Assembly (NCBI GenBank): GCA_000016765.1
Contig: CP000699.1
Location: forward strand, 1,922,001-1,986,000
Source of the DNA: Rhizorhabdus wittichii RW1
GTDB lineage: Bacteria; Pseudomonadota; Alphaproteobacteria; Sphingomonadales; Sphingomonadaceae
DNA length: 64,000 bases
Direction: 5' to 3'
Both the position numbers and the translations under genes were made by a program. The notes under the pieces are model-generated. The model was not told the DNA's origin and searched no databases. It saw nothing but the letters and a program-made list of their open reading frames with translations. Within the stretch, counting starts at the first letter, position 1. Every line of letters begins with the position of its first letter. This document shows, piece after piece, positions 52,133 through 61,910 of this stretch.

Positions 52133-53275
52133 ATGCTCGACATGTCCGCCCGTTTCGCCTTCGACGAGGACCACGCGCTGTTCCGCGACAGCGTCCGCAA
52201 GATGCTGGAGCGGGAGCTGCTGCCCAACCTCGATCGCTTCGAGGAGGAGGGGATCGTCAGCCGGCAGTTCTGGCTGGCGTGCGGCGAGGCCGGCATGCTC
52301 TGCCCCAACGTGTCGCCCGATTATGGCGGGCTGGGCCTCGACTTCGGCTACAACGCCGTGATCGACGAGGAACTGGCCTATGCGGGCTCCTCGGCGGGGG
52401 TCCCGCTCCAGAACGACATCACCGCCGAATATGTCCAGTCCTACGGATCGGAGGAGCAGAAGCGCCGCTACCTGCCGAAGATGGTCAGCGGCGAATGCAT
52501 CAGCGCGATCGCGATGACCGAGCCGGCGACGGGCTCCGACCTCCAGGCGATCCGGACGACGGCGCGGAGGGTGGGCGACCGTTATGTCATCAACGGCGCC
52601 AAGACCTATGTCACCAACGGCCAGAACGCCGACGTGGTGATCGTCGCGGCGAAGACCGATCCCGGGCTCGGCGCGCGGGGCCTGTCGCTGATCCTGGTCG
52701 ACGCCGATACGCCCGGCTTCGCGCGCGGACGCAACCTCGACAAGATCGGCCTGTGGTCGGCCGACACCTCCGAACTGTTCTTCAACGACGTCGAGGTGCC
52801 GGTCGCCAACCGGCTCGGCGAGGAAGGACGCGGCTTCGCCTATCTGATGAGCCAGCTCCCGCAGGAACGGCTGTCGATCGCCACCTCCGCCCAGGCCGCC
52901 GCGCAGCGCGCGTTCGACGAGGCGCTGGCCTTCGTCAAGGACCGCACGGCGTTCGGCCAGCCGATCTTCGAGTTCCAGAACACCAAATTCACCCTCGCCG
53001 ACATGAAGAGCCAGCTCCAGGTGGGCTGGGCGCATCTCGACTGGGCGATCCGCCGCCACATCGCCGGCGCACTGACCACCGCCGAGGCGTCGGCCGCCAA
53101 GCAGTGGCACAGCGACATGCAGGGCCGCATCACCGACATGGCGCTGCAGCTCCATGGCGGCGCCGGCTACATGAACGAATATCTCATCGCCCGGCTGTGG
53201 CGCGACGCCCGCGTGACCCGGATCTTCGGCGGCACCAACGAGATCATGAAGGAGGTCGTCAGCCGGTCGCTCTGA
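52133..53275 (+). CDS. Acyl-CoA dehydrogenase, IVD/LCAD-type catalytic base
   Basis: The 380-residue FAD enzyme has AMTEPATGSDLQ, the LHGGAGYMNEY segment and ends with RIFGGTNEIMKEVV. The MCAD-position Glu is replaced by Gly (FGGT), while Glu245 in PQERLSIA matches the catalytic base of isovaleryl-CoA and long-chain dehydrogenases. It should therefore act on branched or long acyl-CoA. CTGGAGAAGCCG precedes the ATG. It follows the CoA ligase by 42 bp, so its substrate is probably that ligase's product. Confidence 0.93.
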   Translation: MLDMSARFAFDEDHALFRDSVRKMLERELLPNLDRFEEEGIVSRQFWLACGEAGMLCPNVSPDYGGLGLDFGYNAVIDEELAYAGSSAGVPLQNDITAEYVQSYGSEEQKRRYLPKMVSGECISAIAMTEPATGSDLQAIRTTARRVGDRYVINGAKTYVTNGQNADVVIVAAKTDPGLGARGLSLILVDADTPGFARGRNLDKIGLWSADTSELFFNDVEVPVANRLGEEGRGFAYLMSQLPQERLSIATSAQAAAQRAFDEALAFVKDRTAFGQPIFEFQNTKFTLADMKSQLQVGWAHLDWAIRRHIAGALTTAEASAAKQWHSDMQGRITDMALQLHGGAGYMNEYLIARLWRDARVTRIFGGTNEIMKEVVSRSL

Positions 53276-53312
53276 CGGAGGGCCGGTCGGCATTGGTTCG
53301 AGGAGGGCATCG

Positions 53313-54791
53313 CTGCGTTTCCGCCATGATCCCGAGGGTCTGCGCCTGCCCGTCAAGCTCGACTCGACCACCAATGGCGAGTTCGAACCCGCCCCGCTGG
53401 CGCGGCGCGACCGCCAGGCCATCGCCCTCGCCCAGCAAAGCGCGAGCGAGAACGCCCGCCGCACCGGCATGAGCCGGCGGCAGTTCATGATCAGCAGTTG
53501 CGGGGCCGCCAATGTGCTGATGGCGCTCAACGCCGCCGGCGCGGCGGCCGGCGAGATCGGCGGCGTCTTCGCGCTCGCCCCCGACGCCGCCGTCGACCCG
53601 GCGGCGGCGGCCGCCACGCTCGCCTCCGACGATTTCATATTCGACGTCCAGAACCATGCGGTGAACCCGACCGGCCCGTGGCGCCGGCGGGCGAGCGGGC
53701 TGCGTCTGGCCAAGAGCATGCGGGGGGCCACCGACGCGGGCAAGGCCTGGACCGCCGCCGACGACGAGCTCGGCTATCTGAACCTTCTGGACGGCGAGCA
53801 CTACGTCAAGGACGTGTTCCTCGATTCCGACACGCAGATGGCGGTGATGAGCGTGCTTTCGGTCGACCATGACGACGAGCCGCTGCCGATCCAGGACGCG
53901 GCCGCCGTCCGCGCGCTGGTCGACCGGCTGGGGTCGGGCCGGCGGCTCCTCCTGCACGGCAAGATATTGCCCAACCATGCCGGCGACCTCGACCGGATGG
54001 AGGCCTTCAAGACGCAATGGGGCGTCTCGGCATGGAAGCTCTACACCCAGCTTCCCGGCGAAGGCAGCAGCGGCTATCGCCTCGACGACGAGGCGCTGAT
54101 GACGCCCTTCGTCGAGAAGTCCCGCCGCCTCGGCATCGACATCGTCTGCGCGCATAAGGGCTTCCGGTTCGGATCGGGCGACCCCGCCTTCGCCACCTGC
54201 CACGACGTCGGCCGGGCAGCCCGGCTCTACCCCGACATGAAATTCCTCATCTACCATGGCGGCTACGACAAGGACGGCATCGAGGGCCCCTATGATCCCG
54301 ACAGGGCGGAGATCGGCATCAATACCCTGGTGAAGTCGCTGCAGGACAACGGGATCGCGCCCAACGCCAACGTCTATGCCGAATTGGGCGCGACCTGGCG
54401 TCAGCTCATGACGCGGCCCGACCAGGCCGCCCATGCCTGGGGGAAGCTGCTCAAGCATGTCGGCGAGGACAATGTCCTGTGGGGCACCGACTGCATCTGG
54501 TACGGTTCGCCCCAGGACCAGATCCAGGCGTTCCGGGCCTTCCAGTTCTCCGAAAGCTTCCGCGAGCGCCATGGCTATCCCGAGCTTACCCCCGCGCTGA
54601 AGGCGAAGATATTCGGGCTCAACGCCGCGCGGGTGTACAAGGTCGACGTGCCCGGTACGCGTCGGCGTCTCGATCGCGACGCCCTGTCGCTGGCCAGGGA
54701 AGGCTATCTGGCCGAAGCCGATCCGAGCTTCCTGACCTATGGTCCGAAATCGATGGCCGAGTTCCGCGCCCTCCAGCGCTCAGGACACTGA
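53313..54791 (+). CDS. Tat-signal amidohydrolase family protein with probable CTG start
   Basis: The protein has a twin-arginine motif SRRQFMISS followed by a hydrophobic, alanine-rich stretch, then an amidohydrolase_2 domain with DVQNHAVN, HKGFRFGSGDP, YHGGYDKDG and a C-terminal WGTDCIWYGS carrying the metal Asp. The only ATG, at 53469, starts one residue before the arginines. The frame is open upstream, and homologues keep the segment HDPEGLRLPVKLDSTTNGE, so I place the start at CTG 53313, six bases after GAGGAGGG (492 residues). Export to the periplasm is inferred. Confidence 0.85.
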   Translation: MRFRHDPEGLRLPVKLDSTTNGEFEPAPLARRDRQAIALAQQSASENARRTGMSRRQFMISSCGAANVLMALNAAGAAAGEIGGVFALAPDAAVDPAAAAATLASDDFIFDVQNHAVNPTGPWRRRASGLRLAKSMRGATDAGKAWTAADDELGYLNLLDGEHYVKDVFLDSDTQMAVMSVLSVDHDDEPLPIQDAAAVRALVDRLGSGRRLLLHGKILPNHAGDLDRMEAFKTQWGVSAWKLYTQLPGEGSSGYRLDDEALMTPFVEKSRRLGIDIVCAHKGFRFGSGDPAFATCHDVGRAARLYPDMKFLIYHGGYDKDGIEGPYDPDRAEIGINTLVKSLQDNGIAPNANVYAELGATWRQLMTRPDQAAHAWGKLLKHVGEDNVLWGTDCIWYGSPQDQIQAFRAFQFSESFRERHGYPELTPALKAKIFGLNAARVYKVDVPGTRRRLDRDALSLAREGYLAEADPSFLTYGPKSMAEFRALQRSGH

Positions 54792-54802
54792 GCGGGCCGA
54801 CA

Positions 54803-55483
54803 TCATGCGCCGTCGCGCGTCCCGGCCATCAGCGCCAGCATCTCGTCCACGGGACTGACGTCGGCGAAGGCCATGCGGCTCATCGTCCGCAGCGTGGCCT
54901 GGTGCCCTTCCTCCGACCAACTCGCATTGCCGTCCTCCGGAAAGAACACGCGATAGCTCATCTGCGCCGCGTCGCGCGCCGTGGATTCACAACAGCCATC
55001 GGTGAGGCAGCCCGAGATGATGAGCGTGTCGATGCCGCGCGCGGCGAGCGCCGCCTGCGCGTCGCAGGTGCCGGGGATGAAGGCGCTGAGCCGCGTCTTG
55101 TCCATGACGAGGTCGCCGGCGCCGACGTCCAGTTCCGGCCAGAGCGCATGGGTGGGCGCGCCGCGCCGGAACGCCTCGGCGGACAGAGCCCGCTGCGCGG
55201 CCGGCATCAGCTCCTGATAGGAGGTCCAGCGCTGCGGCTCATCGGGATCGATCGTGTAGCGCAGGAAGATGTTCAGCCCCCCGGCCGCGCGCAACGCCGC
55301 CGAGACGCGGTTGACGGCCGGGACGATCGCCCGCGCCGCCGCGACCTCGAACGGCGCCCCGCGCTCCAGGAACCCGACCTGCAGGTCGATCGCCAGATGC
55401 GCGGTCCTGCGGCCGATCAGGCTGGAGAAGCGCGGGCGCGGACGGCTTTCCATCATCGCGCGGACCGGAACGGACTGGGTCAT
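54803..55483 (-). CDS. Isochorismatase-like cysteine hydrolase
   Basis: The 226-residue protein has the Asp33-Lys129-Cys164 triad: IDLQVGF, MDKTRLSAF and TDGCCESTARDA. Cys164 is the first of the CC pair, at the nicotinamidase nucleophile position. Such enzymes hydrolyse amides, carbamates or the vinyl ether of isochorismate. ATG 55483 has GGAGGAGCGCC upstream. It is last in the minus-strand run led by thiolase, 29 bp after the amidohydrolase, and would suit amide or carbamate cleavage. Confidence 0.9.
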   Translation of the reverse strand: MTQSVPVRAMMESRPRPRFSSLIGRRTAHLAIDLQVGFLERGAPFEVAAARAIVPAVNRVSAALRAAGGLNIFLRYTIDPDEPQRWTSYQELMPAAQRALSAEAFRRGAPTHALWPELDVGAGDLVMDKTRLSAFIPGTCDAQAALAARGIDTLIISGCLTDGCCESTARDAAQMSYRVFFPEDGNASWSEEGHQATLRTMSRMAFADVSPVDEMLALMAGTRDGA

Positions 55484-55512
55484 GGCGCTCCTCCCTCCCA
55501 CCGGGGCCTCGA

Positions 55513-56649
55513 TCAGACGTCGAGCTTGTAGAGCTCGCGGGTGTTGTCGCGCAGGATCCAGTTCCTCTCCTGATCGGACAGATGCCTGGCATGCTCGGCC
55601 AGCAGCGCCTGGCTGTGCGGCCAGGTGGCGTCGCTGTGCGGGAAGTCGTTGGCCCACAGCAGGCGGCGCGGATTCATCAGATGCGCCACCTTGAACGCGA
55701 CCCAGTCGTCCTGGAAGGTCAGGTAGACATTCTCGTGGAAATAATGGCTGGGCTTCTCCTTCAGGTCCGCGCCGGCCTTCAGCCAGTAGCGATGCTTCTC
55801 CCATGCATGGTCCATGCGATAGGCGAAATGCGGCGCCCAGCCGGCGTCGCCCTCGACGCCCACCAGCTTCAGCCTGGGATGCCGTTCGAAGATACCGCTC
55901 AGCACGAACATGCCGATCAGGTCCTGGTTGGCGCGGATCACCGAGTTGAAGCGGTTCATCGCCGGGCCGCGAGTGACGCCGCCGGCCCGCAGCCCCTCGC
56001 TGTCCTTGCCGCCCGCGAACACATGGAAGTTGATCGGCAGGTCGAGCTCCTCGATCACGCTCCACAGCGGCTCGAAGCTCGGATGGTCATAATCCTCGTC
56101 GGTCCCCGGCATGCCCGGGAAGATCACGCCGCGGAAGCCCTGGTCCTTGAAGCGGCGCACCTCCCTGATCGTCTCCTCGACCGAGATCACCGAGGTGCAG
56201 GGAAGGCAGATCAGCCGGTCGGGGGCCGGTTCCTGGAATTCGAGGATCCAGCGGTTATAGGCGTCGAAGCAGGCGCGCTTGTAGTCGGCGTCCGGATGGT
56301 TGGCGAGCAGCATCGCCACGGTGGGAAAGATGATCTCCGCCACGACGCCGTCGCGATCCTGGTCGGCCAGCCGGGCCTTGCCGTCCCAGCCGCCGCGATG
56401 GATCTCGCTGAACAGCATGTTGGCGTCCTCGAGGAATTTCGGGTCCTTGCCGGCCGCCGCCATGCGGCCATAGGGCACGTCGGTCTTCATGCCGGGGATC
56501 ACATAGACCTCGCCGCTGCCCTCCTTGCGGATCATGTGCGGTGCCCGGTCGCGATAGCGCGGCTCCAGATGGTCGACGAACAGGTTCGGCGGCTCCGTCA
56601 CATGGGAGTCGGCGGAGATCGCGCCCGTCCTCGTCAAAGTCGCTTCCAT
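55513..56649 (-). CDS. Amidohydrolase family 2 protein
   Basis: The 378-residue protein has an N-terminal D-x-H metal motif (SADSHVTEP, Asp14/His16), INFHVFAGGKDSE in the barrel, and WANDFPHSDATWP at the C-terminal metal Asp. It is of the same broad type as the gene at 36302 but not close. Known relatives are decarboxylases or hydrolases. GAAAGGAGAAGG precedes ATG 56649. It sits between TetR and isochorismatase-like genes and is likely cotranscribed with the latter. Confidence 0.9.
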   Translation of the reverse strand: MEATLTRTGAISADSHVTEPPNLFVDHLEPRYRDRAPHMIRKEGSGEVYVIPGMKTDVPYGRMAAAGKDPKFLEDANMLFSEIHRGGWDGKARLADQDRDGVVAEIIFPTVAMLLANHPDADYKRACFDAYNRWILEFQEPAPDRLICLPCTSVISVEETIREVRRFKDQGFRGVIFPGMPGTDEDYDHPSFEPLWSVIEELDLPINFHVFAGGKDSEGLRAGGVTRGPAMNRFNSVIRANQDLIGMFVLSGIFERHPRLKLVGVEGDAGWAPHFAYRMDHAWEKHRYWLKAGADLKEKPSHYFHENVYLTFQDDWVAFKVAHLMNPRRLLWANDFPHSDATWPHSQALLAEHARHLSDQERNWILRDNTRELYKLDV

Positions 56650-56710
56650 GGTCCTTCTCCTTTCGCGATTCCATGATCGCCCGTTCCGCCCCAGGGGCGC
56701 GGGCCTCGCT

Positions 56711-57376
56711 TCATTCCGCCCGGCCGCGCAGCGCCCGTTGCGCCTCGTGGGAAACGGGCGCGGCCAGCCCGCCCACCAGGCAGTCGATCAGTCCTTCGAC
56801 GTGGAAATCCGTCTCTTCCCGGTCGCCCCGCGCCTCGATGGCGGCGAGGCCGGAGACGATCTGCAGCCGCAGCAGCCGCAACCGCATCCGCGCGATCTTC
56901 GGCGGCAGATAGGCGAGCAGCGCTTCCAGCGCGTCGGCCACCTTCCAGCCCGTAACCCAGAGCGCGCCCGGCTCCTGGAGGGCGTTGCGCTGGATGAACA
57001 GCGGCTCGTCGCGCAGCAGCCTCTCCAGGAAGCGCAGGCTGTAATTCCCCTCGGCGCGCGGCCGGAGCTCCTCGGCGAAGGGATGAACCCAGGCGCCGAC
57101 CAGCGCCCGCGCCTCGGTGAGCCGATGCTCGCCCTCCAGCCGCTCCATGATCGCCAGCCGGCGGCGGTTGATCAGGCTCATCCGATGCTCGAACACCGCC
57201 TCGACCAGGCCGTCGCGCGACCCGAAATGATAATGGACCGCCGAGGCGTTGCGGTGGCCGGCCGCCTCGTGGACCTGCCGCAGCGACACGCTTTCGAGGC
57301 CGAAATCGGCGAACAGGCGCTCCGCCGCCAGGATCAGCGACAGCCGGCTTCCACCGATTTCCTGGACGACGCCCAT
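56711..57376 (-). CDS. TetR-family transcriptional regulator
   Basis: The 221-residue protein has a TetR DNA-binding domain (about residues 11-54: LILAAERLFADFGLESVSLR, then VHYHFGSRDGLVEAV) and a helical ligand domain. ATG 57376 is preferred because GGAAGGCG lies upstream; an ATG five codons earlier overlaps it. Genes of the thiolase/BKACE set precede it on the same strand, and an A/T-rich element lies 38 bp upstream, which may be an autoregulatory site. Confidence 0.9.
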   Translation of the reverse strand: MGVVQEIGGSRLSLILAAERLFADFGLESVSLRQVHEAAGHRNASAVHYHFGSRDGLVEAVFEHRMSLINRRRLAIMERLEGEHRLTEARALVGAWVHPFAEELRPRAEGNYSLRFLERLLRDEPLFIQRNALQEPGALWVTGWKVADALEALLAYLPPKIARMRLRLLRLQIVSGLAAIEARGDREETDFHVEGLIDCLVGGLAAPVSHEAQRALRGRAE

Positions 57377-57413
57377 GCAATCGCCTTCCATTAAAATATG
57401 TCCGATTCGACTC

Positions 57414-57429
57414 GTGATACGATTGTTTT
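57414..57429. promoter_or_regulatory. AAACAA-type element upstream of the TetR gene
   Basis: On the minus strand it reads AAAACAATCGTATCAC, in the 110-bp A/T-rich gap before TetR (57376). The gap suggests that TetR, the amidohydrolase and the isochorismatase-like gene can be transcribed apart from thiolase-BKACE. Confidence 0.45.
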
Positions 57430-57486
57430 AGCCCATTCCGGCGCGATGATCGAGTGAAAATTAATCCAGACCGATTATTTTGACGG

Positions 57487-57906
57487 TCAGCCAGCCGCCC
57501 GCAGGTCGAAATAGGTGGTGAAGCGCCGCCGATCGAACAGCCAGCGCCCGTCGACGCGGGCGAAATCATCCTCATAGACGCCGCTGAACACATGGACGCC
57601 GCTGCCGCGCTTGTGGCCGGTCAGGGTCGAGACCCCGGTCGCCCGGTCGCCGGCCAGGTCGAAGATCATGTTGCCGACCAGCGGCACCACCTCGCCATGG
57701 CCGCTCGCCGACCGGGCATAGAAGCGCGCCAGTTCCTCCCGCCCCCGCAGCTGCTGGTTGCGCCCCTCGAACGCGCCGTCGGCGGTGAACAGCGCGGGCA
57801 CCTCGGCGCCGCGCCCCTGACCGACCAGCCAGGCATAGCGCGCCACCAGCTCACCCAGCGCGATCTTGTCGGCGATCGCGGCGAGGTCCGGCGCGGCCCC
57901 GCTCAC
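57487..57906 (-). CDS. NTF2/SnoaL-like protein
   Basis: The 139-residue protein has KIALGELVARYAWLVGQGRG, FTADGAFEGR and GRWLFDRRRFTTYF, a SnoaL_4-like pattern. It may be a small isomerase or dehydratase. The start is a GTG overlapping the BKACE stop (GTGA). No specific substrate can be given. Confidence 0.82.
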   Translation of the reverse strand: MSGAAPDLAAIADKIALGELVARYAWLVGQGRGAEVPALFTADGAFEGRNQQLRGREELARFYARSASGHGEVVPLVGNMIFDLAGDRATGVSTLTGHKRGSGVHVFSGVYEDDFARVDGRWLFDRRRFTTYFDLRAAG

Positions 57907-58862
57907 GCGGCGTTCCGCGCCGGCGCCCGGGAATAGCCGAGCATCGCCCGCGCCTCATCGGGCGTGGCGATCTCGCGGCCGACCGCCCGGGCGACCGCGG
58001 CCATGCGCCGCACCATCTCGACATTGCTGAGCTGCTCGCCGTCCCATTCGGGCTTGTCGCCCAGGCCGGTGCGGATATGGCCGCCCATCGCCACCGCCAG
58101 CACATTGAGCTCGCGATGCGTGTCGCCATGGGCGGGGTCGTGCACGAAGGTCGTGTAATTGTGCGGGAACCATTCGTAGCGGATGTGCGGCGGGAACATG
58201 TCGAGCAGCGACAGGACGCCGGCCGCGTCGGGCATCGGGCCGTAGGGCACCGAATCCGACATGTTCAGATGCACCATGATCGGCTCCTTGAGCAGCCCCA
58301 TCTCATGGTACATCAGCAGGTGGCGGACATGGCCGGGCTCGCGGACGATGAAGCCGGGCTGGAGGCCGCTTTCCAGGCACCAGGCGAGGAACTGGCTCAT
58401 CTGCTCATGGGTGTGCGAGCTGACCCGGTCATAGACGAAGCGGCCCGCCTTGAAGTCGTAGCGCCCGATATTGGTCGCCCCGACATGGAGGACGAAGGTC
58501 TCCAGCCCGATGTCGGGCATCGCGCGCAGCGCCTTCACATGCGGATGCATGCCGCGCTCGGCCTCCTCGCGGCCGGCGGCGCCGGGATAGGTGTAGGTCG
58601 GATAGGGGATGACGTCGCATTTGGCACGGATCAGCCGCATCGTCTCGGCATAATGCTCGGCGCTGCCGGCGAGGCTGGAATCATAGCTGCCGTCGTCGGG
58701 TTTGTCGGGCACGCGGTTGTGGAAATGGATGATCGAGGCGCCCTCCCGATAGCATTGGTAGGCGTCCTCGGCGATCTCCTCCGGAGTGAGCGGGACATGG
58801 GGGTTCTCGCGGCGCACGACCGTCTCGTTCAGCGCCACCTCGATGATCACCTTCTTCTTCAT
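57903..58862 (-). CDS. BKACE-family beta-keto acid cleavage enzyme (DUF849)
   Basis: The 319-residue TIM-barrel protein has the zinc ligands His46/His48 in IIHFHNR, at the same residue numbers as in the lysine-pathway enzyme Kce, and begins with KKKVIIEVALNE as usual in the family. BKACEs join a beta-keto acid with acetyl-CoA to give acetoacetate and a new CoA ester. ATG 58862 has GGAGAGAGG upstream. It lies 22 bp after thiolase, so it probably cleaves a beta-keto acid from the pathway. Confidence 0.93.
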   Translation of the reverse strand: MKKKVIIEVALNETVVRRENPHVPLTPEEIAEDAYQCYREGASIIHFHNRVPDKPDDGSYDSSLAGSAEHYAETMRLIRAKCDVIPYPTYTYPGAAGREEAERGMHPHVKALRAMPDIGLETFVLHVGATNIGRYDFKAGRFVYDRVSSHTHEQMSQFLAWCLESGLQPGFIVREPGHVRHLLMYHEMGLLKEPIMVHLNMSDSVPYGPMPDAAGVLSLLDMFPPHIRYEWFPHNYTTFVHDPAHGDTHRELNVLAVAMGGHIRTGLGDKPEWDGEQLSNVEMVRRMAAVARAVGREIATPDEARAMLGYSRAPARNAA

Positions 58863-58884
58863 GCCTCTCTCCAATCTTTCGAGA

Positions 58885-60138
<1,254 letters not shown>

Positions 60139-60158
60139 CAGGGGGCTCCCGTCACTGA

Positions 60159-60177
60159 GTTGCAATATATGTTTCAA
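60159..60177. promoter_or_regulatory. AAACAA-type element upstream of the thiolase operon
   Basis: On the minus strand it reads TTGAAACATATATTGCAAC, 20 bp before the thiolase start, with TTG and CAA ends forming an imperfect dyad. Confidence 0.45.
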
Positions 60178-60245
60178 TCGTACGGCTTATCGTGCGCCAT
60201 AGATCGACCGCGAACCGGGCGCAATGCCGCCTGCCGCCCGCAAGA

Positions 60246-60259
60246 TGAATATGCTTGTA
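60246..60259. promoter_or_regulatory. AAACAA-like element upstream of the SDR gene
   Basis: On the minus strand it reads TACAAGCATATTCA, 76 bp before the SDR start in the 197-bp thiolase/SDR divergent region. It is one of the weaker copies. The region contains no gene. Confidence 0.35.
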
Positions 60260-60335
60260 TTAATTTCGGCTGACAAGCCCTTCCGGCTCCGCTAAGGGCC
60301 GCGCTGACCACAAGGCTTCGGCGCGGGAGATGGAC

Positions 60336-61115
60336 ATGGACGTGAAGGGTTTGACGGCGGTCGTCACGGGCGGCGCCTCCGGGCTGGGCGCGGCGACGGC
60401 CAGGGCGCTGGCCGCGCGTGGCGCGAAGGTGGCGCTGTTCGACCTTCAGCAGGAGCTCGGCCAGGCGGTCGCCGCCGAGATCGGCGGCCTGTTCTGCGCC
60501 GTGGACGTGACCTCGGACGCCTCGGTCGACGCCGGCTTCGCCCAGGCGCGGGCGGCGCTGGGGCAGGAAAGGATCCTGGTCAACTGCGCGGGCACCGGCA
60601 ATGCGATCAAGACGGCGAGCCGCTCGCGGGAGGACGGCAGCATCCGCCATTATCCGCTCGACGTCTTCGATCGCATCATCCAGATCAACCTGGTGGGCAC
60701 GTTCCGCTGCATCGCCAAGTCGGCGGCGGGGATGCTCGCCGTCGATCCGCTGGCGTCGGGCGAGCGCGGCGCGATCGTCAACACCGCCAGCGTGGCGGCC
60801 GAGGACGGCCAGATCGGCCAGGTCGCCTATTCGGCGTCGAAGGCGGGCGTCGTCGGCCTCACCTTGCCGGTCGCGCGCGATCTGGCCGGCGACGGCATCC
60901 GGGTGAACACGATCCTGCCCGGCATTTTCGAGACCCCGCTGCTGATGGGCCAGCCGACGCATGTGGTCGATGCGCTGGGCGCGTCGGTGCCCTTCCCGAA
61001 GCGGCTGGGCAGGCCCGAGGAATATGCGCGTCTCGCGATCGAGATGATCGAGAATCCCTATTTCAACGGCGAGGACGTCCGCCTCGACGGCGCCATCCGC
61101 ATGGCGCCCCTGTGA
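60336..61115 (+). CDS. SDR, probable 3-hydroxyacyl-CoA dehydrogenase (type II)
   Basis: The 259-residue short-chain dehydrogenase has TGGASGLG, NCAGTG and YSASKAG with the catalytic Tyr/Lys. The insertion and motifs VAAEDGQIGQVAYSASK and LPGIFETPLL are close to the 17-beta-HSD10/type II hydroxyacyl-CoA dehydrogenase group. I start at ATG 60336, six bases after GGGAG; an ATG two codons earlier is too near that site. Coupled with an enoyl-CoA hydratase by GTGA overlap, it supplies the dehydrogenase step of beta-oxidation. Confidence 0.92.
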   Translation: MDVKGLTAVVTGGASGLGAATARALAARGAKVALFDLQQELGQAVAAEIGGLFCAVDVTSDASVDAGFAQARAALGQERILVNCAGTGNAIKTASRSREDGSIRHYPLDVFDRIIQINLVGTFRCIAKSAAGMLAVDPLASGERGAIVNTASVAAEDGQIGQVAYSASKAGVVGLTLPVARDLAGDGIRVNTILPGIFETPLLMGQPTHVVDALGASVPFPKRLGRPEEYARLAIEMIENPYFNGEDVRLDGAIRMAPL

Positions 61116-61894
61116 CGGCGCCGATGGCCTTTGAAACGATCCTCGTCGAGACCGAGGGACCGGTCACGGTCATCCGGCTGAACCGTCCGCAGGCGCTGAA
61201 CGCGATCGATACGCAGGTGCTGGCCGACCTGATCGTCGCCTTCCGGGCGTTCGACGCCGATCCGGAGCAGCGCTGCGCGATCCTGACCGGCAGCGAGAAG
61301 GCCTTCGCCGCCGGCGGCGACATCAAGCAGATGCGGGAGAAGGGCTATGCCGAGATGTTCGGCGAGGACGTCGACGGCTGGAGCAGGGTCACCGGGACGC
61401 GCAAGCCGTGGATCGCGGCAGTGGCAGGCTTCGCGCTGGGCGGCGGCTGCGAGCTGGCGATGATGGCCGACATCATGATCGCCGCCGACAATGCCCGCTT
61501 CGGCCAGCCCGAGATCAAGCTGGGCGTCTGCCCCGGCATGGGCGGGTCGCAGCGGCTCACCCGCGCGGTCGGCAAGTCGAAGGCGATGGACATGTGCCTG
61601 ACCGGCCGGATGATGGACGCGACCGAGGCCGAGCGCGCCAATCTGTGCAGCAAGGTCGTGCCGCTCGCCGATCTGATGGACGAGGCGATGAAGATGGCGC
61701 AGGCGATCGCCGCGATGCCCCCGCTCGCCGCCATCGCCAACAAGGAGGCGGTCAACGCCGCCTTCGAGACCGGCCTCCACCACGGCCTGCTGTTCGAGCG
61801 CCGCAGCTTCAACGGCCTGTGCGCCACCGACGACAAGGCCGAGGGCATGGCCGCCTTCGTCGAGAAGCGCCCCGGCGTCTGGAAAGGACGATAG
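61112..61894 (+). CDS. Enoyl-CoA hydratase
   Basis: The 260-residue crotonase has both catalytic glutamates: Glu114 (GGGCELAMM) and Glu134 (GQPEIKLGV), 20 residues apart, with FAAGGDIKQM at the oxyanion hole. It hydrates 2-enoyl-CoA to 3-hydroxyacyl-CoA. The GTG at 61112 overlaps the SDR stop; ATG 61124 is an alternative start. Together with the upstream SDR and divergent thiolase it completes a beta-oxidation set lacking only a dehydrogenase, of which three exist in the window. Confidence 0.93.
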   Translation: MTAPMAFETILVETEGPVTVIRLNRPQALNAIDTQVLADLIVAFRAFDADPEQRCAILTGSEKAFAAGGDIKQMREKGYAEMFGEDVDGWSRVTGTRKPWIAAVAGFALGGGCELAMMADIMIAADNARFGQPEIKLGVCPGMGGSQRLTRAVGKSKAMDMCLTGRMMDATEAERANLCSKVVPLADLMDEAMKMAQAIAAMPPLAAIANKEAVNAAFETGLHHGLLFERRSFNGLCATDDKAEGMAAFVEKRPGVWKGR

Positions 61895-61910
61895 GCGCGC
61901 GGCCTCTCGA

